From the NCBI RefSeq assembly GCF_004771275.1, contig NZ_RQEV01000007.1, forward strand, positions 62,001-126,000: DNA of 64,000 nt, read 5' to 3'. Positions 7,255-16,949 of the stretch are shown here, piece by piece. The position numbers were made by a program, and so were the translations under genes. Position 1 is the stretch's first letter; the number at the start of each line of letters is the position of its first letter. The notes beneath the pieces are model-generated. The model ran no database searches and was not told the DNA's origin. It saw nothing but the letters and a program-made list of their open reading frames with translations. The stretch is from Leptospira fluminis (lineage in GTDB: Bacteria > Spirochaetota > Leptospiria > Leptospirales > Leptospiraceae).

Positions 7255-9435
7255 TCAGACGCTCTCGGTCGCCTTGATGAGAAGTTCCAGGATGTCCACT
7301 CCGGCTTTCGAAATTTTCGTTCCCGGTCCGAAGATCCCGTTCACTCCCGCTTTGTACAGGAAATCGTAATCCTGTTGCGGAATCACTCCGCCGGCGATGA
7401 CTAGAATATCCTCCCGTCCTAGGCGTTTTAATTCCTGGATCACTTGCGGAACGAGGGTTTTGTGTCCGGCGGCGAGGCTGGAAACTCCGAGGACATGCAC
7501 ATCATTTTCCACGGCTTGTTTAGCGGCTTCAGCGGGAGTTTGGAAGAGGGGACCTATATCGACGTCGAAGCCCATATCGGCAAAACTTGTGGAAATGACT
7601 TTCGCCCCTCTATCATGCCCGTCTTGGCCCATTTTTGCGACCATGATTCTGGGCCTTCTACCTTCCAATTTGGCGAATCGTTCGGAGAGTTCCTTGGCCT
7701 TTTTGAAGTCGGGATCGTCCATAATCTCCTCCGAATACACTCCCGTGATGGAATGAGTTACGGCCTTGTAACGACCGAAGACTTTTTCCATCGCGAACGA
7801 AATCTCTCCCAAGGTCGCCCGTTTGCGGGCGGCATCCACGGCTAATTCCAAAAGATTGCCGGGTTCTCCTTCCGCACATTTCGTGATCGCGTCTAAGGCG
7901 GATTGAACTGCGGCAGAATCCCTGTTTTTCCTGAGTTCGTTCAGTTTTCTGATCTGGGATTCCCGGACGGCAGTATTATCTATATCTAATATTTCTAAAG
8001 GTTTTTCCTGGCTCGGGCGATAACGGTTGATTCCTACGATCACATCCCGTCCGGAATCGATCCGTGCCTGTTTTCTCGCCGCGGCTTCCTCTATTCTCAT
8101 CTTCGGGATTCCCGTCTCGATAGCCTTGGCGATTCCGCCTAACTTTTCCACTTCTTGGATGAGTTCCCAAGCGCGGTACGCCAGATCGTTCGTAAGAGCT
8201 TCCACGTAAAAAGAGCCTCCCCAAGGATCGACGACCCTATGGATATTCGTCTCTTCCTGGAGATAGATCTGGGTATTTCTTGCGATCCTCGCGGAAAAAT
8301 CCGTAGGCAATGCGATGGCTTCGTCCAACGCGTTGGTGTGCAGCGATTGGGTATGACCCAGGGCGGCAGCCAAGGCTTCTATACAGGTCCTCGCCACGTT
8401 GTTGAACGGATCCTGCTCGGTTAGGCTCCAACCCGAAGTCTGGCAATGGGTACGGAGAGCTAAAGATTTGCTGTTTTTCGGTTGAAAACCTTTTACGATC
8501 TTGGCCCAAAGCAGACGACCCGCCCGCATTTTTGCGATCTCCATAAAATGGTTCATTCCGATCGCCCAGAAAAACGAAAGGCGAGGAGCAAAACTGTCCA
8601 CGTCCATCCCAGCCTTGATTCCGGTTCTGAGATATTCCAATCCGTCGGCGAGAGTGTAGGCCAATTCCAAATCGGCGGTTGCTCCGGCTTCCTGCATGTG
8701 GTAGCCCGAAATGGAGATGGAATTGAATTTGGGCATGTGCTTCGTGGTGTACTGGAAAATATCCGCGATGATCCTCATTGAAGGAGCGGGAGGATAGATG
8801 TACGTATTCCGAACCATGAATTCTTTGAGGATGTCGTTTTGGATCGTTCCGGAAAGGAGCTCCGGTTTGACTCCTTGTTCCTCCGCGGCCACGATATAAA
8901 AGGCCAAAGTGGGAATCACCGCGCCGTTCATCGTCATGGAAACGGACATCTGGTCCAAAGGGATTTGGTCGAATAGAACCTTCATGTCAAGGACGGAATC
9001 GATTGCGACTCCGGCTTTACCTACGTCGCCTACGACTCTTTCATGATCCGAATCGTAACCCCTATGCGTCGCCAAGTCGAACGCGACGGAAAGGCCCTTC
9101 TGTCCCGCCGCGAGGTTTCTCCTATAGAACGCGTTGGATTCCTCCGCGGTGGAAAAGCCCGCGTACTGGCGGATTGTCCAAGGCTGTTGGGTGTACATCG
9201 TAGAGTACGGTCCTCTTAAAAAAGGAGGAATTCCTGCGGCGTATTCCAGGTGATCCAGGGATTTTACATCTTCCGGCAAATAGACCGGTTTGACCGGAAT
9301 TTTTTCCGGGGTTTGCCAAAAGGCGGATTTTAGATCGGAAAGACCGAGTTCGTCTAGAGCCTCTTTGGACCAATCGTTTGGGTTTTCCTTTCGGTAGGAA
9401 TGTTTGAGAGAGGGGTCGAATACGGGTCGCTTCAT
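7255..9435 (-). CDS. mutB: Methylmalonyl-CoA mutase large subunit
   Basis: 726 residues from ATG 9435, which overlaps the stop of mutA as ATGA; a longer open frame upstream lies inside mutA. The catalytic TIM barrel shows [21 protein letters not shown] and a central region with [20 protein letters not shown]. The C-terminal B12-binding domain has [12 protein letters not shown], containing the DxHxxG motif whose His replaces the lower axial cobalamin ligand. The enzyme interconverts methylmalonyl-CoA and succinyl-CoA. Start and coupling to mutA agree with a heterodimer. Confidence 0.97.
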   Translation of the reverse strand: MKRPVFDPSLKHSYRKENPNDWSKEALDELGLSDLKSAFWQTPEKIPVKPVYLPEDVKSLDHLEYAAGIPPFLRGPYSTMYTQQPWTIRQYAGFSTAEESNAFYRRNLAAGQKGLSVAFDLATHRGYDSDHERVVGDVGKAGVAIDSVLDMKVLFDQIPLDQMSVSMTMNGAVIPTLAFYIVAAEEQGVKPELLSGTIQNDILKEFMVRNTYIYPPAPSMRIIADIFQYTTKHMPKFNSISISGYHMQEAGATADLELAYTLADGLEYLRTGIKAGMDVDSFAPRLSFFWAIGMNHFMEIAKMRAGRLLWAKIVKGFQPKNSKSLALRTHCQTSGWSLTEQDPFNNVARTCIEALAAALGHTQSLHTNALDEAIALPTDFSARIARNTQIYLQEETNIHRVVDPWGGSFYVEALTNDLAYRAWELIQEVEKLGGIAKAIETGIPKMRIEEAAARKQARIDSGRDVIVGINRYRPSQEKPLEILDIDNTAVRESQIRKLNELRKNRDSAAVQSALDAITKCAEGEPGNLLELAVDAARKRATLGEISFAMEKVFGRYKAVTHSITGVYSEEIMDDPDFKKAKELSERFAKLEGRRPRIMVAKMGQDGHDRGAKVISTSFADMGFDVDIGPLFQTPAEAAKQAVENDVHVLGVSSLAAGHKTLVPQVIQELKRLGREDILVIAGGVIPQQDYDFLYKAGVNGIFGPGTKISKAGVDILELLIKATESV

Positions 9436-11318
9436 TGTATTCCTAGCCTTTTTTGGAGATCGGTCAAAGTATCGAGTAGATTGGATTTGATATGCAGAAA
9501 GCCCTGCACACCCAGCGCTTCCAAGGCGGATTTGGAATCTTTCGGAAGTCCGGCGACGAGAGAGATGGGCCCTTTTTTTCCGTCCGAACCGGAAAGGATT
9601 TCCTGGACCCATTTTAGGACTTCATCGTCGGAGGAACAAAATACTAGGGCGTCCGGCTTTTCCTTTCGAATTCCTTCCTTGGCATCTTCCGCAGTTTCAT
9701 AACTTCCCGGATCGATTACGTTGAATCCTCCGCATCCTAAAAAGTTTAGGGAAAAGATGGCGCGAGCCTTTTTCATTTTCAGGTCTCCTACCGGGAGGAG
9801 CAGAATTTTGGGACTTCTTCCGTTTTTCTTTTCCCATTCCTCCGTACGGAATCGTATCTTTTCGATCGCGTCTCCGACGAAATATTCCGGAATCGCAGCG
9901 CAGGTCCATTCTCCCGGTTTGGATTCCAAGGATCCGGGAAAAAAGAATTTGTTTCCTTTCCCGCTCGAAATCTTGTCTTGAGCGTTCGGGTATTGGGTCG
10001 TTCCGAGAGAGATTTCCTTTCTCGTAGCGTAATTTTCTTCCTTTCTTTTCCGGGAATTTGCGATTCTCTCCTGGATTTTTCCGGATTGCAAAGATGCGAG
10101 AAATCCGCCTTCCGCTTCGATTTCGCAGAAGATTTTCCAGGATTCGTTCGCGATCGAGTCGGTTAATTTTTCCAGATAATAGGAACCTGAGGCAGGATCT
10201 ACGACCTTTCCGAGATGGGATTCGTGTCTCATCAAAAGCTGGACGTTTCTCGCAATCCGTAAGGAAAAGGAATCCGCCGGCTGGAGAAGGTGATCGAAGG
10301 GGAGAACACTGACGACTTCCGCACCTCCGATGGCAGCGGCCATCGCTTCTGTGGTAGCGCGGAGCATGTTATTGTAAACGTCATAAACTCCGTAATTGTA
10401 CTTTGCGGTTTCCGCAGTGATGAAAGGGAGCGATGCCTCTCCTGAATCGGAGGAATAGGTCCGGAAAATCCGCGACCAAAGGGTTCTCGCGGCCCGGAAT
10501 TTGGCGATCTCCAAGAAATAATCCGATCCTACAACGAACTGCAGAATCATCTGGGAATTTACCGTCTCCGGTTTCAGGCCGGCTTCCGAGAGTAGAAAAA
10601 GATATTCGGATCCGAGAGCGAGGGTAAAGGCCAGCTCTTCTACGATTTCCGAACCGCTATCCCGGAACGTGGAGGAATGAACCGTGAGGCCTCTGAAATT
10701 CGGCCAGGTCGCGGCGTATTCCTCCAAAATCGGTTTCAGCGCTTGGATTCCGTGTCCGCCCGAACGGCCGTGACGGGCGAGGATCCGAAGCGGATCGTAA
10801 CCGAGTCCTCCGATCAAAGGTTTGATCTTGGGCAACCATTCGTGAATCAGAGGAGAATTTTCTTCCGCGACGAAATGCAAGGTACTCTCATGAAGAGGAA
10901 GTTCTGCCAATAGGAATTCCAGATCTTCCTTTCTTTTCAGAGGAATTCCTCTTCTTCCGGACGTGGAGTTTTCGATGACAAATCCGATGGAATCGACTCC
11001 GTTGGATACGCTTTCCATCGCCAATTTTTTTGCAGTGGGTAGGTCAGGAGAATCTATGTCCTGACGGATATTCCAGTCGTTAGTCAGTTTGCGAGTGGAG
11101 CGGGTGTAAGGAAACGTTCCGGGAAGGTTTTGCACGGACCATTCCAGATCCGCTAGATCTTCTTTTCTATAGAACGGCTGGACTTTGAAGCCTTCTCCCG
11201 TTTCCCATACGAGCTTTTTTTCGAAATCGGCTCCTTTCAGATCCTTAAGGATCTGATTCTTCCAATCTTCCGTTGAAACCGGCGGAAATTCGCTAAAGAG
11301 TTTTTCGGACATTTTCAT
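9432..11318 (-). CDS. mutA: Methylmalonyl-CoA mutase small subunit
   Basis: 628 residues. It has the mutase TIM-barrel fold ([39 protein letters not shown]) and a C-terminal flavodoxin-like domain. Where the large subunit has DGHxxG, this protein has [11 protein letters not shown], so it cannot bind B12 by that motif; this is normal for the non-catalytic small subunit. It is the first gene of mutA-mutB-meaB. A second ATG two codons in (11312) is an equally possible start. No cobalamin riboswitch is evident in the 75 bases upstream. Confidence 0.95.
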   Translation of the reverse strand: MKMSEKLFSEFPPVSTEDWKNQILKDLKGADFEKKLVWETGEGFKVQPFYRKEDLADLEWSVQNLPGTFPYTRSTRKLTNDWNIRQDIDSPDLPTAKKLAMESVSNGVDSIGFVIENSTSGRRGIPLKRKEDLEFLLAELPLHESTLHFVAEENSPLIHEWLPKIKPLIGGLGYDPLRILARHGRSGGHGIQALKPILEEYAATWPNFRGLTVHSSTFRDSGSEIVEELAFTLALGSEYLFLLSEAGLKPETVNSQMILQFVVGSDYFLEIAKFRAARTLWSRIFRTYSSDSGEASLPFITAETAKYNYGVYDVYNNMLRATTEAMAAAIGGAEVVSVLPFDHLLQPADSFSLRIARNVQLLMRHESHLGKVVDPASGSYYLEKLTDSIANESWKIFCEIEAEGGFLASLQSGKIQERIANSRKRKEENYATRKEISLGTTQYPNAQDKISSGKGNKFFFPGSLESKPGEWTCAAIPEYFVGDAIEKIRFRTEEWEKKNGRSPKILLLPVGDLKMKKARAIFSLNFLGCGGFNVIDPGSYETAEDAKEGIRKEKPDALVFCSSDDEVLKWVQEILSGSDGKKGPISLVAGLPKDSKSALEALGVQGFLHIKSNLLDTLTDLQKRLGIQ

Positions 11319-11393
11319 ATTCTCTTCTCTGCAGAAAAGATTCTCCTTCTAGGGAATTAGTGAAATCCTTCATGTAAAGTCTAAAAAGCCGTT

Positions 11394-12383
11394 TTAGGTC
11401 CCTTTTTTCGTGGATAGATAATGCGGAAGGGAAAGCAGAACGGCAAGAGTCAAGGTGCCCACGATTACGAAAAGGGAAACTTCTATGGAGACGTGTATTT
11501 CCCACCCTAACATCCACTTGGAAAAGAGAGGAAGCAGGAGTTTGATTCCTACGAACGCCAGAAGTAAAGAGACCCCTTTTTTCAGATGCACGAATAATTC
11601 CATGACTCCTCCTAAGAGAAAGAACAAGGATCGTAGACCCAGTATCGCGAATACGTTGGAAGTATAGATAACGAAACTATCCTGGGTGATGGAAAAAATC
11701 GCAGGAATCGAATCCACTGCGAACAATATATCGCTGAACTCCACCACTAGAAGAACCAAAAAAGTGGAAGTGAAAAGTTTCTTTCCGTGCTCGGTCACCA
11801 GGAATTTTTCGGGGTGGGAAGAAGAAGTCATCGGCAGAAATTTTTTGGCGACTTTCAGCAATTTCATTTCTTCCGGATCGAAATCCTCTTCTTCGTCGTG
11901 GGAGTACATTTTCCAGGCGGAGTATAGGAGTAGGATCCCGAAGAAATACAGGATCCATTCGAATCTCGAAACCAGTTCCGCGCCGGAAAAAATCATCGCC
12001 CCACGGAATAGGAGCGCACCCATGATTCCCCATTTTAGAATCATGGGTTGGTATTGTTGTTGGATCCGGAATTTTGCGAAGATCATGATGAAAACGAAAA
12101 GGTTGTCTACGGAGAGAGAATATTCCAAAAGATAACCGGCCAAAAATTCCAAAGTCTTTTGCTGTGCTAGTCCCGGATTTGCGGAGTCCAAGTGGAAAAT
12201 ATAAATCAGAAGGGAGAAGGTCAGAGCCAGAGAAACCCAGAACAGAGTCCAGATTGCGGACTCCCGAAGGGAAGGTTTGTGTGCGCGCTTGTTGAATACG
12301 AATAAATCCAGATAAATTAAAAGACCGACGATCGCGCCGAAAATCAGAAAAAGTGTAGAATCTTTTGGGCTAAAAGAGAGCAT
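11394..12383 (-). CDS. TerC family integral membrane protein
   Basis: 329 residues with about nine hydrophobic segments and the TerC signatures EYSLSVDNLFVFIMIF and VVEFSDILFAVDSIPAIFSI, which contain the conserved acidic residues inside membrane segments. Members (Alx, TerC) are linked to manganese or calcium export and tellurite resistance. The cytoplasmic acidic stretch HDEEEDFDPEEMK sits in the middle loop, as in Alx-type proteins. It is divergently transcribed from the yhhN-type gene. The family is certain; the ion is not deducible. Confidence 0.92.
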   Translation of the reverse strand: MLSFSPKDSTLFLIFGAIVGLLIYLDLFVFNKRAHKPSLRESAIWTLFWVSLALTFSLLIYIFHLDSANPGLAQQKTLEFLAGYLLEYSLSVDNLFVFIMIFAKFRIQQQYQPMILKWGIMGALLFRGAMIFSGAELVSRFEWILYFFGILLLYSAWKMYSHDEEEDFDPEEMKLLKVAKKFLPMTSSSHPEKFLVTEHGKKLFTSTFLVLLVVEFSDILFAVDSIPAIFSITQDSFVIYTSNVFAILGLRSLFFLLGGVMELFVHLKKGVSLLLAFVGIKLLLPLFSKWMLGWEIHVSIEVSLFVIVGTLTLAVLLSLPHYLSTKKGT

Positions 12384-12393
12384 CGCAGAGTCC

Positions 12394-12425
12394 GAACCTG
12401 AAAAGTGTGGATGAAAGACAGGTTC
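12394..12425. promoter_or_regulatory. Inverted repeat in a divergent intergenic region
   Basis: GAACCTG and CAGGTTC form a perfect 7-bp inverted repeat separated by 18 bases, midway between the TerC start (12383) and the yhhN-type start (12487). Its position fits an operator serving both genes, but no regulator family can be assigned. Confidence 0.25.
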
Positions 12426-12433
12426 CAGCCTGA

Positions 12434-12470
12434 GATTGGGAAGACAATCCCAAATCCCGTCTTTCTTTTT
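12434..12470 (+). promoter_or_regulatory. Leader hairpin with T-rich tail before the YhhN gene
   Basis: TTGGGA / TCCCAA stem with an AGACAA loop, extendable by GAT/ATC across a bulge, followed by a T-rich run ending about 15 bases before the ATG at 12487. It looks like a weak intrinsic terminator placed in the 5' leader, so it could act as an attenuator. Confidence 0.25.
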
Positions 12471-12486
12471 TCCGTACGGTGGTAAA

Positions 12487-13116
12487 ATGATCTATATCGT
12501 CTATCCGATTCTTTGCCTCTTTCACCTATTCGTCGCAAGCCAATGGCCGGATCTTTTTCTTTTGCATCTCGGATCCAAAGTTCTTCCGATTCTCGTATTG
12601 ATTTGGGATTTTAGCGCGGATGCTCGTTGGCAAGGTCGGAGCGGAATGTGGATCGGTTTCGGATTGGTATTTTCCGCGATCGGCGATGCGATTTTAGCTT
12701 TTCCTCCGGAGTATTTTGTTTTCGGTCTGGGAAGTTTTTTGCTCGCTCAACTTTCCTATGCCTGGGGATTTTCCGTCGGAAACCCGGTTCAATTGATCCG
12801 TCTCCTTCCTTTTTTAGCCTTTGGCGGAGGGTTTTGTTACTGGCTTTTCCCGTCCGTTCCGGAAACATTACGAATTCCCGTAGCGATTTATATACTAGCC
12901 ATCGTCGCTATGGGTTGGCGGGCCGCTTCCCGAGCCTGCGAAAAGTTCGATCTTTGGTTGGGAATTGCAGGAGCGGTATTTTTCATTCTTTCGGATTCCC
13001 TCATCGCCTTAGGACGTTTTGCGGAGATTCGTCTTCCTTCTCACGGTGCTTGGATCATGGGCACCTACTATTTGGCCCAGTTCTTAATTTACGTTTCCAC
13101 GGAAGAAGAAAGCTGA
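12487..13116 (+). CDS. YhhN family membrane protein (lysoplasmalogenase-like)
   Basis: 209 residues from ATG 12487, chosen because it opens directly into the first membrane helix (MIYIVYPILCLFHLFVASQW). About eight short hydrophobic segments cover the protein. The conserved family elements are GLVFSAIGDAILAF near residue 75 and a late DSLIALGRF motif, each with an Asp in a membrane segment. Eukaryotic TMEM86 homologues hydrolyse the vinyl ether of lysoplasmalogens; bacterial substrates are mostly unknown. The upstream part of the open frame is leader sequence with a hairpin. Confidence 0.82.
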   Translation: MIYIVYPILCLFHLFVASQWPDLFLLHLGSKVLPILVLIWDFSADARWQGRSGMWIGFGLVFSAIGDAILAFPPEYFVFGLGSFLLAQLSYAWGFSVGNPVQLIRLLPFLAFGGGFCYWLFPSVPETLRIPVAIYILAIVAMGWRAASRACEKFDLWLGIAGAVFFILSDSLIALGRFAEIRLPSHGAWIMGTYYLAQFLIYVSTEEES

Positions 13117-13185
13117 TCCGAAATCGAAAAATTAGTATTGAATGCTTCCGAAATTTTTTCTAGAATTAGCAACCGGAGTAAACAG

Positions 13186-13932
13186 ATGAGTATCAAACCC
13201 CTTAAAGAAACTACTTTCCTCGAAGCCGTTGCGGCCGCGATCCAGCACGAAAAGGACTACTTCGAGTTTTATATGGATACGTATGAAAAACTCCCGCCGG
13301 GTCGTACTAGGGAGTTGTTCGAGAAACTCGCGGAAGAAGTGGACGACCACATCAAATTCATCACGGAAATCTATGAAGATGCGGAAGGAGCCGAATTGCC
13401 GAACTTGAAGCAACTCACCGCCATCCATAAATTCCATCAGACTACGATTCAGAAATTAATGAACAAGGTGGAGCGGACCATTACCGGTTCGGGTTCCAGA
13501 GACGCGCACGAGGCGCTGGAACTGGCAATCCGAGAAGCGGAAAACTCGGTGGCTTTTTACGAGAAGTTGACCACCAAATTCTCGGATCCGAATATCAAAC
13601 TTTTGTTTACTAAGTTGATGGAATATAGCCAGAACTACCAATCCCTTCTCGAAGCGGAGTTGAACGCACTCGATCAGACTCATTCCGGACGGGGAGCCTT
13701 CTTTTGGGACGAGCAGGCGGAGGAAGTGGCAAAGGCTGTCGACCAGCCGGTAAAAGGAACGAAATCCGCCAAGTCCGTCGGACAGAAAAAAGCGGCCGCA
13801 AAGAAAGTCGCCAAAAAAGCCGCGCTTAAAAAACCTGCGGCCAAAAAGAAAGCGGCCACTACGGCAAAGAAAAAAACGGTCGCAAAAAAAGCTTCCCCCA
13901 AGAAGAAAGCGGCCGCAAAGAAAAAACGTTAG
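13186..13932 (+). CDS. Ferritin-like protein with histone-H1-like Lys/Ala tail
   Basis: 248 residues from ATG 13186. Residues 1-165 form a four-helix ferritin/rubrerythrin-like domain with candidate metal ligands in AIQHEKDYFEFY, EEVDDHIKF and REAENSVAFYEKL. The last helix has EYSQ where rubrerythrins have ExxH, so one ligand is changed. Residues 185-248 are a basic Lys/Ala/Pro tail of repeated KKAAAKK units like the C-terminal tails of bacterial H1-like proteins (HctA, AlgP). This combination suggests a nucleoid- or DNA-bound ferritin-like protein, perhaps protecting DNA as Dps does. That function is inference. Confidence 0.75.
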   Translation: MSIKPLKETTFLEAVAAAIQHEKDYFEFYMDTYEKLPPGRTRELFEKLAEEVDDHIKFITEIYEDAEGAELPNLKQLTAIHKFHQTTIQKLMNKVERTITGSGSRDAHEALELAIREAENSVAFYEKLTTKFSDPNIKLLFTKLMEYSQNYQSLLEAELNALDQTHSGRGAFFWDEQAEEVAKAVDQPVKGTKSAKSVGQKKAAAKKVAKKAALKKPAAKKKAATTAKKKTVAKKASPKKKAAAKKKR

Positions 13933-13947
13933 AACGACAGAACTAGG

Positions 13948-13985
13948 AAGCGGAGCCGGGAACCTTTCCCGACTCCGCTTTAAAA
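13948..13985 (+). terminator. Probable terminator of the ferritin-like gene
   Basis: Strong stem AAGCGGAG / CTCCGCTT with a nested CGGGA / TCCCG pair starts 16 bases after the stop codon. The stem runs into TTT and then an A-run, so the U-tract is short; termination is likely but not textbook. Confidence 0.5.
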
Positions 13986-14028
13986 AAGGGTTTTTCCTCC
14001 CGCCTGCTTCCTTCAATCTGGACCCAAG

Positions 14029-15174
14029 ATGAAAACGAACGGCTCTCCGGATTGGTTACAAATCCAAGCTCTCTATCCAGTAAATCGGGAAATGATCTGG
14101 CTGAATAATTGCGGCACTACGCCTTGCAATACGGAAACGATCCGATGGGTGGAGGAATACCTTCGCGGCTATGCGGCTCACGGAGGTCAGACCGATGTGA
14201 GACGTTATGCTACGGTAAAGCGCGCGATTCGTTCCATTCTTGCGGAGTTATTGGGATGTTCTCCCGAAGAATTGAGCTTGATCCATCATACCAATGAAGG
14301 AATGAATTTTCTTTCCTTAGGCCTTTCTTTGCAAGAAGGAGATCAGATCCTACTTTTGGAAAACGAATATCCTTCTAATATCTATCCGTGGGAACATTGG
14401 AAGGGTAAAGGAGTGGAAATATCTTTCGTTCCCATGTCGGAAACTCCCGAAGGATTTCTGGAGAATTTAAAGAACTCCGTCACTGCGAAGACGAGATTGG
14501 TGAGCCTTTCCGCAGTCCATTGGTGTACCGGTATGCCCTTTCCTCTGGAGGAAATCGGCACATTTTTGGCTTCCAAGGGAATTGAGTTCGTTTTGGACGG
14601 GGCTCAGGGAGTGGGATTGCTGCCCATCCGTCCGAAGGAAATGAAGATCTCCTATATGGCTTTTCCCGCTTGGAAGTGGTTATTGGGACCTTTGGGCTTG
14701 GGTGTGCTTTACGTAGCTAAGGAAAAACTGGCAACTCTTCGTTTTCCGTTCAAAGGTACAGGATCGGTGATCAACGACGAGGCATATCTTCCGTACCGCG
14801 AGGAATTAAAAGGAACAGACCGGTACGAGATTTCGACGGTCAATTTTATCGATTGGGTTTATTTTCAATCCACGTTGGAAATGCTGAGTGGGATAGGCTT
14901 CCACAATTCCATGGAGAGGATCTATGAACTTGCGGATTATTTGTCGGACGGACTCCGGGAAGCCGGCTGGGAACTTGCCTCGGATCATTTTCCGGATTTC
15001 AAGACGGGAATTGTCGTGGCGGAAAAACCGGGAATTTCTTCGGAAGATACGGTGAACGAATTGAAAAAGAAAGGGATCATGTGCGCGCTTCGTTTGGGAA
15101 GGGTACGGTTTTCCCCTCATATTTATATTTCCAAAGAACAATTGGATCGAGTGATGGATCTCTTGGAAGGGTAG
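14029..15174 (+). CDS. Class V aminotransferase (cysteine desulfurase-like fold)
   Basis: 381 residues, PLP-dependent fold type I. Visible landmarks: NNCGTTPC near the N-terminus, HHTNEGMNFL for cofactor binding (about residues 86-95), D190 in FVLDGAQGVG, and the expected Schiff-base lysine K216 in AFPAWKWLLGP. The family includes isopenicillin-N epimerases, selenocysteine lyases and desulfurases. The LGPLGLGVLYV stretch after the lysine is like the epimerase/kynureninase-type branch. The substrate is unknown. The BASS transporter starts 6 bases downstream, so the two are probably co-expressed. Confidence 0.85.
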   Translation: MKTNGSPDWLQIQALYPVNREMIWLNNCGTTPCNTETIRWVEEYLRGYAAHGGQTDVRRYATVKRAIRSILAELLGCSPEELSLIHHTNEGMNFLSLGLSLQEGDQILLLENEYPSNIYPWEHWKGKGVEISFVPMSETPEGFLENLKNSVTAKTRLVSLSAVHWCTGMPFPLEEIGTFLASKGIEFVLDGAQGVGLLPIRPKEMKISYMAFPAWKWLLGPLGLGVLYVAKEKLATLRFPFKGTGSVINDEAYLPYREELKGTDRYEISTVNFIDWVYFQSTLEMLSGIGFHNSMERIYELADYLSDGLREAGWELASDHFPDFKTGIVVAEKPGISSEDTVNELKKKGIMCALRLGRVRFSPHIYISKEQLDRVMDLLEG

Positions 15175-15180
15175 TATCTT

Positions 15181-16146
15181 TTGGCAAAATTTCTAGAACG
15201 GGCAACCTTACTTTTTCCCCTTTGGGTCATCCTCGGAGTATCTTTGAGTTGGATCCGGCCGACTTGGTTTGCCTGGTTCACAGGCCCTTGGATTACGTAC
15301 AGTCTCGGGCTTACCATGCTCGGAATGGGGATCACTTTGGTGCCGGAAGATTTCAAGAGGGTGTTCGAGACACCGAAGCCGGTGATCCTGGGTGTCGTCG
15401 GCCAATATACCATCATGCCGGTATCCGGGTGGGCTATCGCGAACCTGTTGGACCTTCCTTCCTCCTTGGCGACCGGCCTGATCGTGGTTTCCTGCTGCCC
15501 GGGAGGAGTCGCGTCCAATGTAATCTCCTTTTTGGCCAAAGGAGATGTTGCACTCTCGGTTTCGATGACCGCTCTTTCCACGCTTCTTTCCGTGATTTTT
15601 ACTCCTACCTTAACTTTGCTATTGGCGGGAAATCGAATCGAGGCAAATTCCTTGGGACTCTTTTTGAATACGTTCGAAGTGGTTATTCTCCCCGTAGCTT
15701 TGGGAATCTTACTGAATCGATTTACGCCGAGATTCGCCGCCAAAATCAAGGTGGTTTCGCCCCTCCTGGCCGTCCTTCTGATCACCCTGATCGTTGCGTC
15801 CATCTTGGGAACGGGAAGGGATGCGGTCGTCAAATCCGGATTTACCCTTTTATCGGCGGTTTTTTTACTGCATGCCTCCGGATATTTTTTCGGTTACTGG
15901 CTGGCAAAATGGGGAACCGGGTCCGAGATCGTTTCCCGAACGGTATCTATCGAGGTCGGAATGCAAAATAGCGGTCTCGGGGTGGTTTTGGCAAAAAACA
16001 ATTTCTCCGATCCTATGGTTGCGATTCCGGCCGCGCTCTCTAGTTTTATTCATTCCGTGATCGGAAGCGTTTTGGCCGCCATCTGGAGGAAAATTCCTAG
16101 GGTTCGCGAGAGTGAAATTTCAGAACTTCCTAGCGATCTTCCTTGA
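15181..16146 (+). CDS. Bile acid:sodium symporter family (BASS) transporter
   Basis: 321 residues from a TTG start preceded by GGAAGG; no ATG gives a full N-terminus. About ten membrane segments. BASS signatures include LGMGITLVPEDFKRV, CCPGGVASNVISFLAKGDVALSVSMTALSTLLS and the late VGMQNSGLGVVLAKNNF; the polar residues in the crossing helices form the sodium sites. Family members import organic anions such as bile acids, pantoate or pyruvate with sodium. The substrate is not known here. It follows the class V aminotransferase by 6 bases. Confidence 0.9.
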   Translation: MAKFLERATLLFPLWVILGVSLSWIRPTWFAWFTGPWITYSLGLTMLGMGITLVPEDFKRVFETPKPVILGVVGQYTIMPVSGWAIANLLDLPSSLATGLIVVSCCPGGVASNVISFLAKGDVALSVSMTALSTLLSVIFTPTLTLLLAGNRIEANSLGLFLNTFEVVILPVALGILLNRFTPRFAAKIKVVSPLLAVLLITLIVASILGTGRDAVVKSGFTLLSAVFLLHASGYFFGYWLAKWGTGSEIVSRTVSIEVGMQNSGLGVVLAKNNFSDPMVAIPAALSSFIHSVIGSVLAAIWRKIPRVRESEISELPSDLP

Positions 16147-16271
16147 TTTTTCGGGTCTTTTTTTTTTTATAGCATATGCAACCTACCGAACGTCTCGGAT
16201 TTTTAGCCCTTAGGGTAGAAAAACCGTTCCGCCCGGAGAAATAGGTTAATTTTTGAACAGAGAAATCCGCC

Positions 16272-16424
16272 ATGAGAGAGATCATTAAACTTTCTTGCCA
16301 GGTATGTAAGAAGAACGCTTATTTCCAGACCAAGAATAAAAAGGCGAAATCCGAGAAATTGGTTACAAAAAAATTCTGTAAATTCTGCAGAGCGCACGTC
16401 GAACATAAGGAATCCAAAGTTTAA
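16272..16424 (+). CDS. rpmG: 50S ribosomal protein L33
   Basis: 50 residues. The zinc-ribbon pairs C9/C12 and C36/C39 and the sequence MREIIKLSCQVCKKNAYFQT are typical of the cysteine-containing (zinc) form of bacterial L33. It starts at ATG 16272 and is followed 11 bases later by the DksA-like gene, so the two are probably co-transcribed. The 120 bases upstream contain a long T-run and no other gene. Confidence 0.93.
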   Translation: MREIIKLSCQVCKKNAYFQTKNKKAKSEKLVTKKFCKFCRAHVEHKESKV

Positions 16425-16435
16425 TCGAGTAGGCG

Positions 16436-16888
16436 ATGGTCGCAAAGAAACAGGCATACGATAAGAAGATCCTGGCCGAATTACAGGAATTACTGATAGA
16501 GAGAAAAAATTCTCTATTGGAAAAGTATGCCAAGTGGGAAGACAATAGTAAACCTTCCGGCTTAAAAGAAATGGGGGACATCGCCGATATTGCCTCCGAA
16601 ATCAACGAAGAGATGCTTAGCTCCGTGCTCACGGAATCCGAGATCGATACGATTCGGGAAATCGATGCCGCATTGGAAAAAATCGAAGACGGCACCTACG
16701 GAATCTGCGAAGGTACGGGTAAAAAGATTCCTCTGGCCCGTTTGAAAGCCATCCCATGGACGCGCTATACTGTGGAATATGCCGAAGCGGTTTCTAAGCA
16801 CCGCGCTTCGGGCAAAAAAAGCCCACTTTCCACCACCCTTACGGGAACGTATAAAATTCCCACGGACTTGGATTCTCTGGACGACTGA
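16436..16888 (+). CDS. DksA/TraR family protein with a degenerate zinc finger
   Basis: 150 residues. An N-terminal coiled-coil (about residues 5-85), with the acidic tip GDIADIASEINEEM, matches the DksA/TraR fold that reaches into the RNA polymerase secondary channel. The C-terminal finger GTYGICEGTGKKIPLARLKAIPW keeps the fold, but only C91 of the usual four cysteines remains (T94, Y111 and E114 occupy the others), so it probably binds no zinc. Cys-poor variants are known in spirochaetes and other groups. Co-location with rpmG suits a growth-rate or stringent-response role, which is inferred. Confidence 0.88.
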   Translation: MVAKKQAYDKKILAELQELLIERKNSLLEKYAKWEDNSKPSGLKEMGDIADIASEINEEMLSSVLTESEIDTIREIDAALEKIEDGTYGICEGTGKKIPLARLKAIPWTRYTVEYAEAVSKHRASGKKSPLSTTLTGTYKIPTDLDSLDD

Positions 16889-16949
16889 GAATTTCCTTTT
16901 CTTATTTTTAGATTGAAATCTCCTGATTTTCCGGGAGCATTTCCATTTC

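Noticed and set aside
9436..9612. Longer N-terminus for mutB
   Set aside because: It lies entirely in another frame of mutA; ATG 9435 with the ATGA overlap is better supported.
13680..13901. Long opposite-strand open frame rich in Phe/Ala
   Set aside because: It is the mirror of the Lys/Ala codons in the histone-like tail.
16175..16243. Small open frame of 22 codons upstream of rpmG
   Set aside because: No ribosome site, no conserved feature, and the T-run before it suggests non-coding leader sequence.
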